Part shown: one piece after another, positions 1 to 6,227 of the stretch
Numbering within the stretch: position 1 is the stretch's first letter
Layout of the letters: every line of letters starts with the position of its first letter
The notes under the pieces: generated by a model
Seen by the model: the letters and a program-made list of their open reading frames with translations, nothing else
Databases searched by the model: none
What the model was told of the DNA's origin: nothing
Program-made: the position numbers and the translations under genes
DNA from: Vasconcelosia minhoensis LEGE 07310
Lineage (GTDB): Bacteria > Cyanobacteriota > Cyanobacteriia > Phormidesmidales > Phormidesmidaceae
DNA length: 64,000 nucleotides
Direction: 5' to 3'
NCBI RefSeq assembly: GCF_015207255.1
Contig: NZ_JADEXG010000013.1
Coordinates: 28,512-92,511 of the forward strand

Positions 1-52
1 TCAGCGCCATCGGCGCACCCATCGTCCCCAGGCCCAGAAATGCGACATCCAT
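1..52 (-). CDS. NAD(P)-binding 3-hydroxyisobutyrate dehydrogenase family protein, N-terminal fragment
   Basis: Only the first 17 codons lie in the window, reading MDVAFLGLGTMGAPMAL from an ATG at 52. This is the glycine-rich Rossmann start (GLGxMGxPM) typical of the 3-hydroxyisobutyrate / 6-phosphogluconate dehydrogenase superfamily, which oxidises beta-hydroxyacids or reduces the matching semialdehydes with NAD(P). The substrate cannot be told from this fragment. The rest of the gene lies to the left of the window. Confidence 0.75.
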   Translation of the reverse strand, partial: MDVAFLGLGTMGAPMAL

Positions 53-87
53 TGCGGTTTCCTCATCGGCTAATGGGGTCTAATTTA

Positions 88-119
88 TCGCATTCTGTAA
101 AAATCGCATTCTGTAAAAA
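88..119. repeat. 16-bp tandem duplication
   Basis: The unit TCGCATTCTGTAAAAA occurs twice in direct succession (88-103 and 104-119), between the dehydrogenase start and the terminator of the lipoprotein gene. It looks like a local slippage duplication. Confidence 0.85.
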
Positions 120-144
120 AAGCCTCCAGCCAAAGCTAGAGACT
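115..144 (-). terminator. Rho-independent terminator of the lipoprotein gene
   Basis: Read on the minus strand, the stem AGTCTCTAGC / GCTGGAGGCT (10 pairs, some G-U) closes a TTTG loop and is followed by a run of seven T. It lies about 30 bp downstream of the lipoprotein stop and should end that transcript. Confidence 0.75.
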
Positions 145-173
145 CGCATGAGGACACGTGCAAAAGATTCCTG

Positions 174-386
174 CTAGCTGCCAGCACAGGGATCGGCAGC
201 ACAGGGATCGGCAGCGCAGGGATCGGCAGCGCAGGGATCGGCAGCGCAGGGATCGGCAGCCGGATCGGTAGTCGTATCCGCAGCAGGGTCGGGGGATTCA
301 GAAGCCTGCGGACCACAGCTGGTGAGCAGACCTACGCTCAGAACAGACGTGGTTGCCGCGATCGCGGCTAAGTACTTAATTTTCAT
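174..386 (-). CDS. Small lipoprotein with DPCAA pentapeptide repeats
   Basis: A 70-residue protein. Residues 1-24 form a lipoprotein signal peptide: a Lys-containing n-region, a hydrophobic core, and the lipobox-like LLTSC with the lipidated Cys at 24. The mature part is Asp/Pro/Ala-rich and ends in five copies of D-P-C-A-A, so it would carry Cys residues at five-residue spacing. A GGAG ribosome site lies 7 nt before the ATG at 386, and a clear terminator follows. No function is recognised. Regular Cys spacing could bind metal or form disulphides, but that is inference. Similar low-complexity Cys-repeat lipoproteins occur sporadically in cyanobacteria. The copy number probably varies by slippage. 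Confidence 0.7.
   Translation of the reverse strand: MKIKYLAAIAATTSVLSVGLLTSCGPQASESPDPAADTTTDPAADPCAADPCAADPCAADPCAADPCAGS
181..255. repeat. 15-bp coding tandem repeat, five copies
   Basis: Five consecutive units of GCAGCGCAGGGATCG, with minor changes in the first two, encode the DPCAA repeats of the lipoprotein on the minus strand. The length is a multiple of three, so gain or loss of a unit keeps the frame. Confidence 0.9.
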
Positions 387-434
387 CAGGACACTCCCTC
401 TCTAAAAAAATAGCTGAAAACAAATCCGTTGAAG

Positions 435-518
435 CTAGGCCATTAAATCTAGGCCATTAAATCTAGGCCATTAAATCTAGGCCATTAAATCTAGGCCATT
501 AAATCTAGGCCATTAAAT
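435..518. repeat. 14-bp tandem repeat, six copies
   Basis: Six perfect copies of CTAGGCCATTAAAT run head to tail from 435 to 518, followed by a partial CTAGGC. They sit 49 bp upstream of the lipoprotein start codon, so they may fall in or just upstream of its promoter. There are no spacers, so this is not a CRISPR array. Confidence 0.95.
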
Positions 519-640
519 CTAGGCTAGTCACCTTCGCTCGCCCAGGGCAGAATCACCTTAGGCTAAGGTGTCCACATTATTCGCTGTTAACCTGAGAGCT
601 CCCTGAGAGGAAAATGAAAGAGTCGGAAGTAATGCACCGC

Positions 641-1156
641 TCAGCGTTTGCGGTTTTTGCGCCGTCTTTTATGGCGGGAGACCAGCCAGTCGCTCACCGA
701 GTGCAGCAGGGCACCCAGCTCCAGCCCCGCCAGCAGCGCGACCCATTCCCATCGGTATTGAGCGGCATTGCGGCTCACGCCATGGCGCAAATCGGCCCAG
801 GTCAGCTGGCCATTGCCCGGTCCATTCACCAGCTCGACTAGCAGCAGGCCAAAGATAGCCAACCATACCGAGAGATAAGTCACGCGGATCAGAGTGCCAA
901 TAATCGGACCGTGGGAAAGCCGGGAGCGATGCTTGAGGCTGCCTTGGTAGGGCAGCCAGATCCAGCGAAAGACACCCCAGCGCTTATACTGAATCGAATG
1001 AATATCCAGGTCGGGGCCGAGCATCAGGCCGCCGACCAGGTAGCCCAGGCTGGTAATCAGGGTCAGCGGCAGGCTGCGGGTGAGCCGAAAGGTCAGGCCA
1101 GAAACGAGCGGCAGACCCCAGAGCGTAATCCGGTCGTGGGTGCGGCCAGAAGGCAT
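641..1156 (-). CDS. DUF2227 putative metal-binding membrane protein
   Basis: A 171-residue protein starting MPSGRTHDRITL, the hallmark N-terminus of the DUF2227 family of predicted metal-binding proteins, common in cyanobacteria. Candidate metal ligands are visible: His7/Asp8, a GPDLD motif near residue 50 and HRSRLSHG near residue 77. Hydrophobic segments near residues 28-48, 88-107 and 138-155 suggest membrane association. The C-terminus is strongly basic (RHKRRRKNRKR). No partner gene is adjacent: upstream is a divergent tRNA gene and downstream is the repeat region. The biochemical role of the family is not established to my knowledge. Confidence 0.8.
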   Translation of the reverse strand: MPSGRTHDRITLWGLPLVSGLTFRLTRSLPLTLITSLGYLVGGLMLGPDLDIHSIQYKRWGVFRWIWLPYQGSLKHRSRLSHGPIIGTLIRVTYLSVWLAIFGLLLVELVNGPGNGQLTWADLRHGVSRNAAQYRWEWVALLAGLELGALLHSVSDWLVSRHKRRRKNRKR

Positions 1157-1241
1157 AGGGCATCAGTTTGACGGTAGGCCAATAATACAGGTGAACTGCC
1201 GGAAAATTTCGTTCCGCTCGTGACGAGTTACGGGGGCGGTC

Positions 1242-1250
1242 TGCTATGAT
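1242..1250 (+). promoter_or_regulatory. Candidate extended -10 promoter element for tRNA-Val
   Basis: TGCTATGAT (TGn plus TATGAT) lies 24 bp before the tRNA 5' end. No convincing -35 hexamer is seen at the right distance, so this would rely on the extended -10. Confidence 0.35.
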
Positions 1251-1274
1251 AAAATCCCGTGCTTAAAGCCGTAC

Positions 1275-1347
<73 letters not shown>

Positions 1348-1367
1348 TCAAATCTTCAGCTATTTTC

Positions 1368-1554
1368 ATGAAGCTCGATCGCATCACCAGCAATCCTAAA
1401 CGAATGAACGGGCAACCCTGCATTCGCAATCTTCGCCTGACCGTTCGACGAGCCGCTAGCGACCTATCCGAACCGGGATGAGCTATACCAGGAATTCCCC
1501 GAATTGGAAGATGAGGACATTCGACAAACCCTAATTTTCGTCTCTTGTTTATGA
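1368..1554 (+). pseudogene. DUF433 antitoxin-like gene, frameshifted
   Basis: From the ATG at 1368 the frame reads MKLDRITSNPKRMNGQPCIR and continues LRLTVRR, the standard start of a DUF433 protein. It then hits a stop at 1479-1481. The rest of the family pattern resumes in another frame: ATYPNRDELYQEFPELEDED, ending at TGA 1552-1554. A net loss of about 8 bp near 1460, compared with the usual family spacing, explains the break. DUF433 proteins are usually small antitoxin-like partners of PIN-like DUF5615 toxins; no such toxin is adjacent. The 3' end overlaps the stop of the convergent DprA-like gene by 6 bp. Confidence 0.8.
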
Positions 1555-2172
1555 CCATCGAGCCCTGCTTAAGCAGGGCTCGATGGGCTGTGCGCCCAGG
1601 TTGAGCAGGTTCTGATTATCGCTGCTGGCAAAGGTCAGCAGGGGCTTATTCCAGGCGATCACCTGCCGGGCTAAGGCTTCGGTTTTGCTCTCCGGGGTTG
1701 CATAGGCGATGAAGACAGCGTTAGCCAGGGCGGCAACGAACCGATTGCGTCGCTGGGCCAGGGCGGCAGTCATGCGGTGCTGATTGCCTTGGAAGGGGGA
1801 GAGGATGAGAACGCGATCGCGCTCCACCGCCATTTCATAATCCTTCAGACGCATCTTTTCTAAACTGCGGGCAGGACAATAAATCACGGGCTGAGTGCCC
1901 CGCAGCAGCAGGCGCAGACATTCCTTCTCCATCGGCGAGTGAAAGCCGCTGACGGTCGCTATTCCCGCATCGCGCAGGCTGCGAGCCAGGTCATAGGTTT
2001 GCAGAATCAGGTCGCCGGGGCATTGGACTGAGCAAAATAGGGCTAGGGTTGGCTGCTGGAGAAGGCCAAGGTTGCCGATGGCGCTCAGGGTCGGCGGGCT
2101 GTCTGACCAGTCGGGCGACAGGGCCTTGGGGTAGGCTGGATGGCTGGCGTTTAGAGCTATGGCCTGAAGCAT
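1549..2172 (-). CDS. DprA-like DNA-processing protein (Rossmann/SLOG fold)
   Basis: A 207-residue protein resembling the Rossmann-like core of DprA/Smf, the mediator that loads RecA on incoming single-stranded DNA. Visible family features are an N-terminal stretch resembling the entry of the fold (YPxxLxxxxDSPPTLxxxGN, about residues 14-33), a segment with DLARSLRDAGIATVSG (about residues 60-75) and a C-terminal part with AYATPESKTEALARQ. It is much shorter than a full DprA (about 350 residues), lacking the N-terminal SAM-like and C-terminal winged-helix parts. It is the short cyanobacterial type often annotated as DNA recombination-mediator protein A. A role in uptake or processing of DNA is inference. 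Confidence 0.7.
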   Translation of the reverse strand: MLQAIALNASHPAYPKALSPDWSDSPPTLSAIGNLGLLQQPTLALFCSVQCPGDLILQTYDLARSLRDAGIATVSGFHSPMEKECLRLLLRGTQPVIYCPARSLEKMRLKDYEMAVERDRVLILSPFQGNQHRMTAALAQRRNRFVAALANAVFIAYATPESKTEALARQVIAWNKPLLTFASSDNQNLLNLGAQPIEPCLSRARWS

Positions 2173-2257
2173 GGCTAGCGGCTATGCCTGCACTTTGGCC
2201 ACTTGAATCCGGTAGCGTTAAACAGGCAAAGCCAGTAGGTGCGCTGATTCATGGATA

Positions 2258-2677
2258 CTATTTGGAGATTACCTGCTCTAAAAACTGAACGGGTGTAATC
2301 ACCACAGTTTGCCTGAAAGGATTGAGTATTAGCAAATCGCGATCGCCAGTAATCAGATAAGCCGCTTGCCCGCAGGCGGCTAGTTCCAGAAATTGATTAT
2401 CTTTGCGATCGCGGCAAATCTCAATACTTTCATTGATGGTGACAAGTTCTGCGCGAAGAGTTAAGGCAGCCATGAACTGAAGACGCTTTTCCAAGGAAAG
2501 GTAGCGGTTGAATTTCTCCTTGGTCAAAATTCTACCGAGTTCAGCCTGGGTTGATTCTGACAGTAGCACAATCGCTTCTGCAAGGGCATAGTCAAAAACT
2601 CTTTGAGGAACTGACGAATCTATGAGAACGCTGCTAATCAGGACATTAGTATCCAAAACCAGGCGTAGCTTACTCAT
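2258..2677 (-). CDS. PIN-domain toxin (VapC-like RNase)
   Basis: A 139-residue PIN-domain protein. The N-terminal strand LVLDTNVLIS carries the first catalytic Asp, a mid-protein Glu lies in QAELGRILTKEKF, and RDRKDNQFLELA plus TGDRDLL supply the further acidic residues of a PIN active site. This subfamily is annotated as the putative toxin of PIN-type toxin-antitoxin systems, cutting RNA with Mg2+. The start overlaps the end of the upstream antitoxin-like gene by 8 bp, which implies translational coupling. Confidence 0.85.
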   Translation of the reverse strand: MSKLRLVLDTNVLISSVLIDSSVPQRVFDYALAEAIVLLSESTQAELGRILTKEKFNRYLSLEKRLQFMAALTLRAELVTINESIEICRDRKDNQFLELAACGQAAYLITGDRDLLILNPFRQTVVITPVQFLEQVISK

Positions 2678-2891
2678 CTTGAAGCAAATTTTCCAGGATT
2701 TCTGGGGTTAGGCCCTGGGCGCTAGATTCTTCTCTCATCTGACGCACAATGTTTTCTAATATATTGGGCTGAGCCATATATTTGAGCCAGAGGTTTAGCA
2801 TCGATTGAATTTTTTGCTGCTGCTCTGCCGAGGCTTGCTGAAAGGCGTCTGCAACATCAGCGTCTACCTGAATCGTAATCGGTTTAGTCAT
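2670..2891 (-). CDS. Antitoxin-like protein paired with the PIN toxin
   Basis: A 73-residue acidic protein. The N-terminus ITIQVDADVADAFQ looks like a short beta strand followed by a helix, as in ribbon-helix-helix antitoxins. The rest is predicted helical and acidic (EILENLLQDE at the end), suited to wrapping the toxin. It precedes and overlaps the PIN gene, the standard antitoxin-first order. Autoregulation of the pair by the RHH domain is expected from such systems but not shown here. Confidence 0.75.
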   Translation of the reverse strand: MTKPITIQVDADVADAFQQASAEQQQKIQSMLNLWLKYMAQPNILENIVRQMREESSAQGLTPEILENLLQDE

Positions 2892-2926
2892 AGCGTTCTC
2901 TGTGAAGTGCTAATTGTAATACTGCA

Positions 2927-3265
2927 TCAGCCTACGGCAAACTCGGTATACTGTCGCACGTGGGGGGCATGGTAGGCCAGTACGATGTCCTGCTTGGGGA
3001 CGCCTTTTTCGATGAGCTGATCCGCGATCGCGTCTTCCGTCCCATCGCGCTGCACCCAAATTTTGCCATCAATAATATCAGCATGAATGGCACAGCCATA
3101 AATTCGGGTACTGCTATTTTTCCATCCCAAATTGACAAGCTGATAGTGATCGCCGTCATGGTCGCAAACGGTTTGACTCTTGACCGGGTCATCCGGAGCA
3201 CGCAGTTTCGCTCTCTCTAAAAGTGATTGCTGAATGAGCTGACGATACAGGTTTAGCTTATCCAT
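2927..3265 (-). CDS. xisI: XisI-like fdxN element excision controlling factor
   Basis: A 112-residue protein matching the XisI family: an N-terminal MDKLNLYRQLIQQ helix, a central YQLVNLGW...R-IYG segment, IIDGKIWVQRDGTEDAIADQ and a C-terminal LAYHAPHVRQYTEFAVG. XisI and XisH were named for control of fdxN element excision in heterocyst-forming Anabaena, but many copies occur in cyanobacteria without such elements, often in mobile or toxin-antitoxin-rich regions. Its usual partner XisH should lie directly upstream. Here only a C-terminal remnant remains, overlapping the xisI start codon, so this copy is probably an orphan. Confidence 0.85.
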   Translation of the reverse strand: MDKLNLYRQLIQQSLLERAKLRAPDDPVKSQTVCDHDGDHYQLVNLGWKNSSTRIYGCAIHADIIDGKIWVQRDGTEDAIADQLIEKGVPKQDIVLAYHAPHVRQYTEFAVG

Positions 3266-3423
3266 TTGAGAATCTCCTGATGCTTTGTGTCATAAACCAG
3301 TAGCGGAATTTGGTTGCGGTGAATAACAGCTTGAATGAATAGTCCACCCTCCGCCTGCATCTGGCAAAATGGAACCAGGCGAGGGAAAAACCTAAAGAAA
3401 TCAGATGGTTCAGCCAAAACTTC
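3253..3423 (-). pseudogene. XisH-like C-terminal remnant
   Basis: In the frame directly before xisI, an open stretch without a proper start reads ...FIQAVIHRNQIPLLVYD...EILKWIS and stops at TAA 3253-3255, 13 bp inside xisI. This resembles the end of XisH, the usual partner, which commonly overlaps xisI. The frame is closed upstream by a TAG at 3424-3426, and the nucleotidyltransferase gene starts divergently at 3405, so most of xisH is gone. Identification rests on the short C-terminal motif and the context. Confidence 0.5.
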
Positions 3424-4598
3424 CTAAGTTCGTAGCGCCACCGGGCTATCGAACTCAAGCGATTGATATCTCCCAAGAAGCAGACCTGCTAGACTTCTAC
3501 CTGCTTGCTCAACGGTCAGTAACTGAGCGGGTGGAGATCGCAGCTGACCTGATGTCTAGTGCCAGAGAACTCTCACTCCAATGCCTGAGCCGCCAATTTA
3601 ACTATCTTACCGCTCATCAGTTAGCCAGAAAGCTAGCCGAAGCCTGGCTACAAGACGATTGCCCGCCGGGCTACGTTCCTGGAGGTTCCGCCGTGACCTG
3701 GGTTCAGAATTCAATTGAATTAGCTGCTCACCTGCACAATGTCTTTGAAATGGCTAACCTGGATTACTTCATCACCGGAGGCGTTGCTGCAATTGCCTAT
3801 GGTGACCCGCGCACGACTCGAGATTTAGACATTGTACTTCGGGTTACCTCTGCGGCTATCCCAACGCTTCAAGCAACCCTTGAACAGGCCGGCTTTTATG
3901 TCGCCGGAAGCAATGATGCGGCGGCTGGTCGCATGAATTCTCTGCAAATTACTCACCTCGAAACGATCTCTCGGGCTGATTTAATCCTCTCTAACGACAG
4001 CGCCTATGCCCAAGAGCAGTTTATGAGGCGGCGTCGCTACGCCTTCCCAAACCAGACCGAGGTCTTCCTGTCTTCGCCTGAAGACGTCATCATCAGCAAA
4101 CTTCGATGGGGGCGAAGCAGTGAGTCGGAAAAACAGCAGCGCGATGTGCTCGCTATCTTCAAGGTGCAGCAAGATGCGCTGGACTATTCTTACCTCTTCC
4201 GCTGGGGCGCTGAGTTTGGCCTATCTGAAAAACTAGAGCAGCTCACGACCGCCGCGGGCGTTCGCTCAGTTGCTGACCGGCAGTGGGCCAGTACGCTCTA
4301 CCCGATTATGATGCAAACTTTTTCAATGGCTCAGGCGATGGGGCAAACGGCTCTCACTGCAAGAGGCGATGAGGTGGCGAATGGTCGTCTCTACATCCTG
4401 AGCAAACTCAGCAAGGCTCAAATCTTCTCAATCCTCGCCAAGGCTGATGGTCGGCTGGTTGCTCGCTTCGATAATCAGGGCCAGGTCTTTGAAGCTCAGC
4501 CCTCGCTACTTGACCGTCGCCAATGGAATGACATTGACGCTCGACTTCAAAAACTAGCTCAGCAGCCTGAACCGCCTGATCAGGAAAGCGAACTGTAA
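3405..4598 (+). CDS. Nucleotidyltransferase-fold protein (AbiEii / DUF6036-like core) with extra N- and C-terminal regions
   Basis: A 397-residue protein. Residues 122-150 read YFITGGVAAIAYGDPRTTRD followed by LDIVLRV: the GG...G.PR.T.DLDI signature of minimal nucleotidyltransferases such as AbiEii-type toxins and DUF6036 proteins. A downstream VFLSSPEDVIISKLRWGR matches the conserved EDvi..KL helix. The N-terminal ~85 residues (LLDFYLLAQRS...RELSLQCLSRQF) look like a helical cyanobacterial accessory domain. The last ~95 residues (GRLYILSKLSKAQIFSILAK, then a segment ending QPSLLDRRQW) are not part of the fold I recognise. It starts back-to-back with the xisH remnant, in a region with a PIN pair and a DUF433 relic, so a toxin-like role is plausible but unproven. 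Confidence 0.65.
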   Translation: MVQPKLPKFVAPPGYRTQAIDISQEADLLDFYLLAQRSVTERVEIAADLMSSARELSLQCLSRQFNYLTAHQLARKLAEAWLQDDCPPGYVPGGSAVTWVQNSIELAAHLHNVFEMANLDYFITGGVAAIAYGDPRTTRDLDIVLRVTSAAIPTLQATLEQAGFYVAGSNDAAAGRMNSLQITHLETISRADLILSNDSAYAQEQFMRRRRYAFPNQTEVFLSSPEDVIISKLRWGRSSESEKQQRDVLAIFKVQQDALDYSYLFRWGAEFGLSEKLEQLTTAAGVRSVADRQWASTLYPIMMQTFSMAQAMGQTALTARGDEVANGRLYILSKLSKAQIFSILAKADGRLVARFDNQGQVFEAQPSLLDRRQWNDIDARLQKLAQQPEPPDQESEL

Positions 4599-4802
4599 AT
4601 CGGTAAGAATGCAGTCTGGACTTTAGCAAAACTGCGTTTCTGGATTTTGACGTCTGAGCAACCGCGATCGCCCGATGAGCCCTACACCAGTCACAAGGGG
4701 GCCAGGTCGTCCCTAAAAATCAAGTATTCCTACCTAGTTAGTTTAATGAAACATAGCCAATACTACTCATAAGGGATTCAATCCCGTAGGGTCTTCGACG
4801 AG

Positions 4803-4825
4803 CACTTGCTCTATAAAAGCAAGTG
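4803..4825. other. Stem-loop upstream of an unknown gene
   Basis: CACTTGCT and AGCAAGTG form a perfect 8-bp stem around a 7-nt loop (CTATAAA), 46 bp before the likely start codon of the next gene. There is no T-run, so it is not an obvious terminator. It could lie in the 5' leader. Confidence 0.5.
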
Positions 4826-4871
4826 AAAGTCAAGCCATTTCAGTAATGTATTGAGTATTGTAGAGGCTCCA

Positions 4872-5600
4872 ATGACAGAAGAAGTCAAAGTTCAAGAATT
4901 TGTTTTGGTTCTGGCAACCAAAGGTCAGAGTCCGTCTATTCTAAACGCGGACTTCCTTAAATATAGCGGAATCGTTTCTGAGGATATGGAGCTAGCTAGA
5001 GAGCCCATATATACTAATCAGCTCATCCAAATTGGCTACAAGAACGGTTTAGTTATTACAGCTCAGCCCAACCGGATTGTGTTTTCTGAACTGCTTCAGG
5101 GAAAAAGCACCGCCGAGATTACTGCACCCTCTATCGCTCGTAAGCTTGTAGAAGCTCTACCGAAGCTGAACTATCAGGCTATCGGTATCAATCCTAGGGG
5201 ATACGTTCCGGTTGAGCAGGAAATCGCAACCCAATTTGTCTCAGACCACCTACTGGCAAAAGGCCCCTGGCAGAAATACGGTCAAAGCTCTGTCAGAGCG
5301 ACGGTTAACTATGTTTACAATTTGGATCGGGGCCAGCTGAACCTTGCTATTAGCGAAGCTTCACTCCAGCTGCCGGAAGATAAAACGATTCCAGTAGTTT
5401 TATTCTCTGGAAATGTAGACCACGTTCTAAGCGCAGAACAGCCAGAGCAAAATCTTCAAGAAATTTATCAATGTCTAGATAGCTGGCAACAAGACTTGAA
5501 TGCCTACACAGAACTCGTTAACGGCTGTTTCCTTGTGCCTTTAAGCGAAACTGTTTTCAAAAAAGATAGGACTGGAATTCGCGAGCCAGCAATCGTTTAG
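4872..5600 (+). CDS. Unknown protein
   Basis: About 242 residues from ATG 4872, which has AGAGG five bases upstream; an in-frame TTG at 4851 would add seven residues but is less likely. There is no signal peptide or membrane segment. The sequence is mixed alpha/beta and acidic (EEVKVQEFVLVLA at the start; LNYQAIGINPRGYVP in the middle). I do not recognise a family. The first two-thirds weakly recall sporadically distributed proteins of the TIGR04255 type, which I cannot confirm. It is a single transcription unit, preceded by a hairpin and followed after about 100 bp by a strong terminator. Confidence 0.6.
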   Translation: MTEEVKVQEFVLVLATKGQSPSILNADFLKYSGIVSEDMELAREPIYTNQLIQIGYKNGLVITAQPNRIVFSELLQGKSTAEITAPSIARKLVEALPKLNYQAIGINPRGYVPVEQEIATQFVSDHLLAKGPWQKYGQSSVRATVNYVYNLDRGQLNLAISEASLQLPEDKTIPVVLFSGNVDHVLSAEQPEQNLQEIYQCLDSWQQDLNAYTELVNGCFLVPLSETVFKKDRTGIREPAIV

Positions 5601-5696
5601 AATCTGCATTTCCCCAAAACCACCGACTGCATTACATTTGGATGATGTGTTGCTAGATTACCTGGCGTTTGAATTAGACACTTAGTTATGATCTCT

Positions 5697-5736
5697 AAAG
5701 ATAGGCACCTTAAATGTAATGCCTATCTTTTTTATT
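5697..5736 (+). terminator. Strong Rho-independent terminator
   Basis: AAAGATAGGCA (5697-5707) pairs perfectly over 11 bp with TGCCTATCTTT (5720-5730) around a 12-nt loop, followed by a T-rich tail. It lies about 100 bp downstream of the unknown gene and separates it from the giant gene. The A-run before the stem means it could also work on the minus strand. Confidence 0.85.
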
Positions 5737-6227
5737 TGCCGACCTGGCAAGACTTACAGTAATACTCGAAATAAAAACTTAAAGGCTTTAAGCATTAGCT
5801 AAATCTTCGTTAATGAAAAATAACATCAATATATTTATCTATTTTAGTCTAAGTTGACTTTAAGCGCTTTACAAAGTAGCTAAAGATATTAACCGAAAGT
5901 TCATAGAGCAAAAGCTTGTTTTTAGGTGTAAATGCTATTGCGGTCGTTAGTGAATTAACCCTAAATTGCATACAACACTATATCCTATTTGTAGGAATGG
6001 TGCCAACAAAAAATCTGCTTTAACTCGACTGAACCAATCTTGCTTCTCAAGTCTGTCGGTGCTACTTAGCCAACCGATTGATTTTACTGCAAAAGCAGTC
6101 GAGTTGACATTTCATGGGTATTTGACTTTAAGGTAAACCTCACTTTTGTGAGCCAATTTTGCTCTGGCTGAGATGAATATCTCGCTAGGGCTACTCCAAT
6201 TGACTTTCTGCTCTTAAGGAACTCTAG
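5737..6227 (+). other. AT-rich upstream region of the giant gene
   Basis: About 490 bp without a gene. It is clearly AT-richer than its surroundings and contains the perfect inverted repeat CTTAAAG-G-CTTTAAG at 5778-5792. It should hold the promoter of the giant gene, but I find no hexamer pair good enough to call. AAGGA at 6216-6220 is the likely ribosome site for GTG 6228 or ATG 6231. Confidence 0.4.

Noticed and set aside
435..518. CRISPR-like repeat array
   Set aside because: The 14-bp units are contiguous without spacers, so it is a simple tandem repeat.
611..841. Plus-strand open frame opposite the DUF2227 gene
   Set aside because: It is the antisense shadow of a family-recognised gene.
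5966..5986. TTGCAT ... TATCCT as promoter of the giant gene
   Set aside because: The spacing of nine bases is too short for a sigma70-type promoter.
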